This document shows, in pieces, positions 13,594 to 18,038 of a stretch of 18,038 nucleotides of DNA. A model generated the notes under the pieces. The model saw only the letters and a list, made by a program, of their open reading frames with translations. It was not told where the DNA came from and searched no databases. A program made the position numbers and the translations under genes. Position 1 is the stretch's first letter. Each line of letters opens with the position of its first letter. Source of the stretch: Omnitrophica bacterium GWA2_52_8 (lineage in GTDB: Bacteria > Omnitrophota > Omnitrophia > Omnitrophales > Aquincolibacteriaceae); NCBI GenBank assembly GCA_001804025.1, contig MHFC01000112.1:4160-22197 (forward strand). The letters are read 5' to 3'.

Positions 13594-14955
13594 TCATCCT
13601 AAGCCGCCGGTCTTTTTTTCCTCAAAATTCGCCACGCGCGCCATGACATATTCAATCATTTCCGACTCACTGCGCCCGTCATCCGGCATGCCCGCATAAA
13701 CCCAATTCCAATTTACAAATTCCCTCAAATTAAGTTGCCTTAACTCCCGCTCAAGCGCGGTATCGATGCGGGCCGTTACCTTCGGCGCCTGTTTTTTATG
13801 CGTCTCCGATAGCAGAATCCAGATAAATTCCCTGTCGCGAATTACACGGTCCGCTTTCCTTCTCAAACCTCCCTCACAAATTTCCGAAACACGGGTTACC
13901 AGTGTTTCATGGTCCAGTCCGGCGGCGGTTCTTTGCAAAGGTTTGCCCGAATCAAACCGGCACACGGCCACAGCGCACGGGATGTCGGGATCGGGGCTTG
14001 AAACATAAACCTGCTTAATTTCCCGCGTCAGGACATCGCGTACCGTCAATTTCGGCAGCGTGAATGTAAATTTGGTTCCGGCCTTCAGCCGGCTTTCGAC
14101 CCCTATTTCGCCGCCATGCAGCAGCACGATTTGTTTGGAAATGACCAGTCCCAGCCCCGTACCTTGATCACCCGGACCGGCAATTCTTCCAAATTGCTGA
14201 AACCGGCCGAATACTTTCACCGCATCTTCTTCTGCGATTCCCCTGCCGGTATCGATGACCGATAACTCGACATGATCCCCATAATCGTCGAGCGTGATTG
14301 TGACTTTGCCTTTTTTGGTAAATTTAAGCGCGTTGCTGACAAGATTGGTCAAAACCTGGTGCAGGCGGTCATAATCACCAAGAATATGCACCGCGGGAGC
14401 AGACATGCGGACGTCCAATTTAACCGGCAATCGGTCCCCCGCGCCCGAAGGCCTCAGCGCGTTTGCAATCGAATGGATAAGCGTTGCGAGATTGATCACT
14501 TTCCAGCGGAGTATGACCCTGCCGGCTTCCAGTTTTGAAATATCCAGCAAGTCGTTTATCAGGCGGACCAGCCGGTCGACGTTTTTAAGCGACATGGACA
14601 AAACTTCAGCCTGACTTTTGGAGATGGGCCCATGGATCGCTTCCAGGATCTGACAAATCCCTTCGCGAAAGATCGTAATCGGGGTCCTCAGTTCATGCGA
14701 CACCGTTGATATAAAATCCGACTTGAGCTGGTCCAGCTTCTGGAGCTCGCGGTTCTTTCGCTCCAGTTCCTTATAAAGAACACGAATCCCTTCGTTTGTT
14801 TTTTTAAAGGCACTGCTCAGATCGCGGACTTTGCGCTTGAGTTCTTCGATTTTACGCCGCTTGGAGGCCGCGGGGCCTCGTTTGGAAGCACGGGCTTTTT
14901 CTTTGGGGCCGCCCACCGCAGAACGTCTTTTTTTCCTGTCCCGTTTTATCGCCAT
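13594..14955 (-). CDS. Soluble histidine kinase with C-terminal degenerate GGDEF-like domain
   Basis: The 453-residue protein has no membrane segment. Residues 1-35 are very basic (MAIKRDRKKRRS, SKRGPAASKRRK); 36-80 are a coiled coil; HisKA follows with H87 in SHELRTP; the ATPase domain has N204/N208 (LTNLVSNALKF), DTGRG (235-239) and GDQGTGLGL. After about residue 310, where most kinases end, 140 more residues resemble a GGDEF fold: strand CAVAVCRFDSG (327-337), then RDREFIWILLSET (373-385) in the place of the GGDEF motif and the following strand, then a helix and GMPDDGRSESEMIEYVM like the end of diguanylate cyclases. The active-site glycines are missing, so this would be a non-catalytic, perhaps c-di-GMP/GTP-sensing or structural, domain. 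The start overlaps the upstream receiver by ten bases, implying coupling. The kinase call is firm; the GGDEF relationship is inferred by eye. Confidence 0.9.
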   Translation of the reverse strand: MAIKRDRKKRRSAVGGPKEKARASKRGPAASKRRKIEELKRKVRDLSSAFKKTNEGIRVLYKELERKNRELQKLDQLKSDFISTVSHELRTPITIFREGICQILEAIHGPISKSQAEVLSMSLKNVDRLVRLINDLLDISKLEAGRVILRWKVINLATLIHSIANALRPSGAGDRLPVKLDVRMSAPAVHILGDYDRLHQVLTNLVSNALKFTKKGKVTITLDDYGDHVELSVIDTGRGIAEEDAVKVFGRFQQFGRIAGPGDQGTGLGLVISKQIVLLHGGEIGVESRLKAGTKFTFTLPKLTVRDVLTREIKQVYVSSPDPDIPCAVAVCRFDSGKPLQRTAAGLDHETLVTRVSEICEGGLRRKADRVIRDREFIWILLSETHKKQAPKVTARIDTALERELRQLNLREFVNWNWVYAGMPDDGRSESEMIEYVMARVANFEEKKTGGLG

Positions 14956-15332
14956 AATGATCCGAATATTTTCTTAAGGGATTCGATAAACGATGAGAAA
15001 TCAGACGTCTTGACAACATAATCATCAGCACCCGACGTTTTTGCTTTTTCCGCATCGACGGCGTCGATATGCCCGGTGGAGATAATAATTTTCCCTTTAA
15101 ATTTTTTTTTACGCGCTTCCAGACAAATTTCGAACCCGTCCATATCCGGAAGAATCGTGTCGAGGATAATGACAGCGGGTATTTCCGCATCAAGGGCTCT
15201 GAGGCAGGATTCCCCATTCTGGACAAAGCGCACATGACTAAAACCGGCCTTAGTCAAACAAAACCTCATGTTTTTCTGATTCTGCAAGCTGTCTTTGGCA
15301 ACCATAATCAACGGGTTATACGCGGGGCTCAT
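14946..15332 (-). CDS. Single-domain response regulator with altered acidic pocket
   Basis: The 128-residue receiver has phospho-acceptor D58 (IILDTILPDMDGFE), T86 (IISTGH) and K108 (YVVKTSD). In the usual Asp-Asp pair before the first turn the sequence is VAKDS, so only one acidic residue (D14) remains and the other is Lys13. Mg2+ binding and phosphorylation could be weakened. A strong AAGGAG lies five bases before the ATG. The stop overlaps the downstream kinase start by ten bases, so the two are translationally coupled and probably work together. It follows the membrane kinase by 157 bp. Confidence 0.9.
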   Translation of the reverse strand: MSPAYNPLIMVAKDSLQNQKNMRFCLTKAGFSHVRFVQNGESCLRALDAEIPAVIILDTILPDMDGFEICLEARKKKFKGKIIISTGHIDAVDAEKAKTSGADDYVVKTSDFSSFIESLKKIFGSLWR

Positions 15333-15489
15333 AATCTCCTTAAAATCAATCCCATTATCGGCGTTTCATCCATCCGGTATCCATCATCTTTCTCACGTAC
15401 CGCATAGCGCGATACCTTTATTTGACATTCTCTTAGGATATTTCGAAAGATCGCCCATCAAGCGGGTCTTGAGAGTTTTTCAGATCGCT

Positions 15490-17337
15490 TCATTGTGAGA
15501 CCGGATGCATAGGAATCGTAAAATGAAACTCAGCGCCTTTTCCTGTTTCGGACTTAACCCACACCCGGCCCTGATGCTCCTCCACAATACGCTTTACGAT
15601 GCTCAGCCCGGCCCCCGTACCGCCGAAATTTCCGGCAGATTGCAGTCGCTTAAACAGCCCGAAAATTTGATCCTGCTCCCGGGGGTCAATTCCGATCCCA
15701 TTGTCCGCAACGATAAAATGATGGGCCTGGTCCTCTTCGTAATATTTGATTTCGATTTCTGGAAGCCTTCCGGTTTGATCACGGTTTGAGAATTTAATCG
15801 CATTGCTAATAAGGTTTGAAAAGACCTCCGTTATATTAATCGCATCGCATAACATAACCGGCAAATCCTTAGCCACGGAAAGCCGCGCTTGCGACTGCTC
15901 GATGGAATGGGCATAGCGGCTGATAACACCCTCGACAAGCGGGCCGATCGCCGTTTTTTTAATCGGGTTGCGCACCTGGGATATCCGGGCCAACCGGATC
16001 AAATCTTCAACATAGTCATCCATTTTGACGGCCCTGCCGATAATTTCGTTAAGGAAATCGTTCGCCTGAACGTCCAGCCGCTCCCCATAATCATTTTTTA
16101 AACGCTGCGCAAAGGATAAAATACCCCGCAAGGGCGGCCGCAAATCATGGCCTGCGGCGGAAACAAAACCATCCAGCTGCGAATTCATCTGACGTATATC
16201 CTGTTTCTGGATCTCCAGACTTTCCCTAACCCGGGCCAAGGACTCTTCTTCTTTCCGCAATTCATCATGCGCTGCCAAAAGCGCTGCGCGATCCTGTTGA
16301 TCTGTGGAGGATAATGGGCCCGTTCGTTTGTCTTGAACCGGTTCAGAGCCCGGTGCTTCTTGTTTCTTTCTGTCCGGATCCCACGGCAGCTTTGCCGGCC
16401 GCAAGACCCATAATCCGGCCAAAATCAAAAAGCCGGAAGCGGCCGCAGCCACGGCCAACATTGTTTTTTGCATGCCGCCAAGCGCATTAAAAATAACGCG
16501 GCGCGGAAAACTCACGATCCATCCTCCGGCAATCTCCGGAAGGGTCAATAAAAGGGCGAAAACATGCTCGCCCCGTTCATTAAAAGTATCCGGCAATATC
16601 CTGCTGCGGCCGATGTCCGTAAGCCCCGTAATGAGAGGACCCGCATTTCTCAGACTCAGGGTCCGTCGCCGCCATCCTTCTTTTCCTGTTTTTGATTTTT
16701 CAATGATCGTCACTGTATTTTCCGTTTGAAATAAAACAAGCTGGCTTTCGGATTCGCCCCATTCTTTTTCAGCATTCAAAAAAAGATCGAAATACCGGCC
16801 AGGTTTCATTTTAACGGCAAATATCCCGACATCGCTCTGCCCCGAACGGACATTGGCAAAAGCATAAAAATGCAACACCTCGCTATCGTCCCATGAGATT
16901 GAAACATCGGTACCGCTTCCGCCCCGCACCACAATCGGCGCATCAACCCAACGCTGGTTTTCGCGCGCTGGATGAGACGAGAGCCGAATGATCATTTTTG
17001 AGTCGATCACACTGATTTCTTCAATGTCGGGCATTACCGACCGGAGCGTGCCGAAGGCTGCGCGGATTTTTTGCCGGGCCGCAATATCCGGCATTGCCAG
17101 ATAATTTTTCAAATCCCGGCACAAAGATTCCGTAAGAAAGGACCGTATACGCAGCTGTGTATCCGAAAGAAATTGCCGGCTGAGTGCTTCCTGATTCAGG
17201 CTCAGAGTTTCTAATTTTCTTTTTGCGGTTTCGGATAAAAGGCGGCTTGCATGGCTCAACCCAAGAAAACAAGTCAGCCAAAGCGGCATGACCGTGATCA
17301 ACAAAAAACCAAGAAACCGTTTTTGGCGCGGATTCAT
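15490..17337 (-). CDS. Membrane histidine kinase with extracytoplasmic sensor and phytochrome-type kinase core
   Basis: The 615-residue protein has a membrane segment at about 8-27, an extracytoplasmic region of about 260 residues (30-290) that looks like a Cache-type ligand sensor, a second segment at 291-312, a Pro/Lys-rich linker, a coiled coil (345-390), then HisKA with H397 in AAGHDLRPPLRGI and an ATPase domain with N508/N512 (SNLISNAIKF), DNGIG (545-549) and GGTGAGLSI. The HDLRPPL variant of the H-box is typical of phytochrome-like and related kinases. The fused core has no receiver; the receiver downstream (157 bp away) is a plausible partner. No clear Shine-Dalgarno precedes the ATG at 17337, which lies 57 bp after the EAL-gene stop. 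The ligand is unknown. Confidence 0.9.
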   Translation of the reverse strand: MNPRQKRFLGFLLITVMPLWLTCFLGLSHASRLLSETAKRKLETLSLNQEALSRQFLSDTQLRIRSFLTESLCRDLKNYLAMPDIAARQKIRAAFGTLRSVMPDIEEISVIDSKMIIRLSSHPARENQRWVDAPIVVRGGSGTDVSISWDDSEVLHFYAFANVRSGQSDVGIFAVKMKPGRYFDLFLNAEKEWGESESQLVLFQTENTVTIIEKSKTGKEGWRRRTLSLRNAGPLITGLTDIGRSRILPDTFNERGEHVFALLLTLPEIAGGWIVSFPRRVIFNALGGMQKTMLAVAAAASGFLILAGLWVLRPAKLPWDPDRKKQEAPGSEPVQDKRTGPLSSTDQQDRAALLAAHDELRKEEESLARVRESLEIQKQDIRQMNSQLDGFVSAAGHDLRPPLRGILSFAQRLKNDYGERLDVQANDFLNEIIGRAVKMDDYVEDLIRLARISQVRNPIKKTAIGPLVEGVISRYAHSIEQSQARLSVAKDLPVMLCDAINITEVFSNLISNAIKFSNRDQTGRLPEIEIKYYEEDQAHHFIVADNGIGIDPREQDQIFGLFKRLQSAGNFGGTGAGLSIVKRIVEEHQGRVWVKSETGKGAEFHFTIPMHPVSQ

Positions 17338-17393
17338 GGCGGTAGAATAATCCTTTTGGCGGGGTTAAACAAGAACGGGATTTGTCACAATTG

Positions 17394-18038
17394 TTATGAG
17401 GCCAGCGGCGTGGCCGGCTTTCCCCATAAAAAACCCTGTCCGTAAACAACGCCCAGCTGCTTCAAGACCTCCAGATCTTCCCGCTCTTCGATGCCTTCGG
17501 CGATAATTTCGGCATCAAGGCTCCTGGAAACGGCGAGAAGACGTTTCAAGGCTTCGCGGACGGCAACGTCTTGGGCAAGTCCGTGAACATTTTTTCGGTC
17601 AATTTTAATAATGTCCGGTTTTAGCAATACAAGACTTTCGAGGCAGCTTCGCCCGAACCCCACATCGTCGATGGCAATCAAGACTCCGGCTTTTTTAAAA
17701 GCCTTGACGGACTCGAGCAGGTGCGCGGGACTCCCGAAAATCTGCTGTTCGCTGACTTCGATGCAATAACGGGTGCCGGTCAGTTCCGGCGGCGGCAGCA
17801 GTTTGACAAGATGGGCAGCGGGAATATCCAGCATGGTCGACGGAAAAAGATTTAAATGGCAGCGCGCTCCCTGGGGTAAGTGCAACGACCCGGAAACAGC
17901 GGTTTTAAAACAACAATGGTCCACCAGCGTCAGAATATTGTGTTCGCTGCTCAACCGGAAAAAATCAACCGGCATTTCAAAGCCCTTGATCGTAGAGCGC
18001 ATCAGAATTTCATAGCCGACCTTGCGTTCGGACCGCAG
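17394..18038 (-). CDS. EAL-domain c-di-GMP phosphodiesterase, 5' end beyond window
   Basis: The frame is open to the right edge: 12 more codons (including VGYEILM) precede the first ATG at 18002, and that stretch is the conserved EAL signature (here EIL), so the true start lies outside the window. Visible catalytic residues are E of EIL, N in CHLNLFPSTM, E in YCIEVSE, the DD pair in IAIDDVGFG, K in IIKIDRKNV, E in IIAEGIEERED and Q in YGQGFLWGKP. The set is complete, so the domain should hydrolyse c-di-GMP to pGpG. Loop 6 is DDVGFG rather than DDFGTG. What precedes the domain (sensor, GGDEF, receiver) is not visible. It is the first visible gene of the minus-strand signalling cluster. Confidence 0.92.
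   Translation of the reverse strand: MRSERKVGYEILMRSTIKGFEMPVDFFRLSSEHNILTLVDHCCFKTAVSGSLHLPQGARCHLNLFPSTMLDIPAAHLVKLLPPPELTGTRYCIEVSEQQIFGSPAHLLESVKAFKKAGVLIAIDDVGFGRSCLESLVLLKPDIIKIDRKNVHGLAQDVAVREALKRLLAVSRSLDAEIIAEGIEEREDLEVLKQLGVVYGQGFLWGKPATPLAS

Noticed and set aside
15333..15489. Short minus-strand frame beginning MGDLSKYPKRMSNK (21 codons) and a 42-codon frame without ATG ending four bases into the receiver start
   Set aside because: No Shine-Dalgarno, no proper start for the longer one and no recognised domain; the gap is best left as untranslated.

Overview
The window is chromosomal DNA from a bacterium of roughly balanced base composition. Signal-peptide proteins, a diheme succinate:menaquinone-type oxidoreductase, several histidine kinases and a c-di-GMP phosphodiesterase suggest a free-living, Gram-negative-type organism, possibly from an uncultured lineage. 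I see no marker gene that fixes the phylum, and the guess of Omnitrophota or a deltaproteobacteria-like group is inference only. There is no rRNA, tRNA, CRISPR array, insertion sequence or phage gene.

Layout. (1) 1-1933, minus strand: a PAP2-type membrane phosphatase, then an unusual gene that runs off the left edge. It joins a ribbon-helix-helix (CopG/BrnA-antitoxin-like) DNA-binding domain in one reading frame to an NAD-dependent sugar-nucleotide epimerase/decarboxylase. Its promoter carries two identical perfect palindromes 32 bp apart, a natural candidate for autoregulation. (2) 2046-5404, plus strand: a compact sdhCAB operon. (3) 5435-8977, minus strand, convergent with sdh: a 1180-residue protein that I read as a PPi-type phosphoenolpyruvate carboxykinase, with a good sigma70-like promoter and tandem 11-bp repeats next to its -35. 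Together with Sdh it would handle C4-dicarboxylate/PEP interconversion. (4) 9289-11639, minus strand: radC, an overlapping secreted dual-specificity phosphatase, and a TIGR01777/YfcH-type SDR protein. A perfect 10-bp hairpin lies in the radC leader. (5) 11735-12937, minus strand: an exported TPR protein whose signal peptide is encoded by 12-bp tandem repeats. (6) 13149 to the right edge, minus strand: a signalling cluster, in transcription order EAL phosphodiesterase, membrane histidine kinase, receiver, soluble histidine kinase ending in a degenerate GGDEF-like domain, and receiver.

The most novel item is the RHH-epimerase fusion with its twin-palindrome promoter. Next are the PPi-PEPCK next to sdhCAB and the kinase with a non-catalytic GGDEF-like tail in a cluster headed by an EAL protein with intact catalytic residues. 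All motif calls are by eye; no database search was run.
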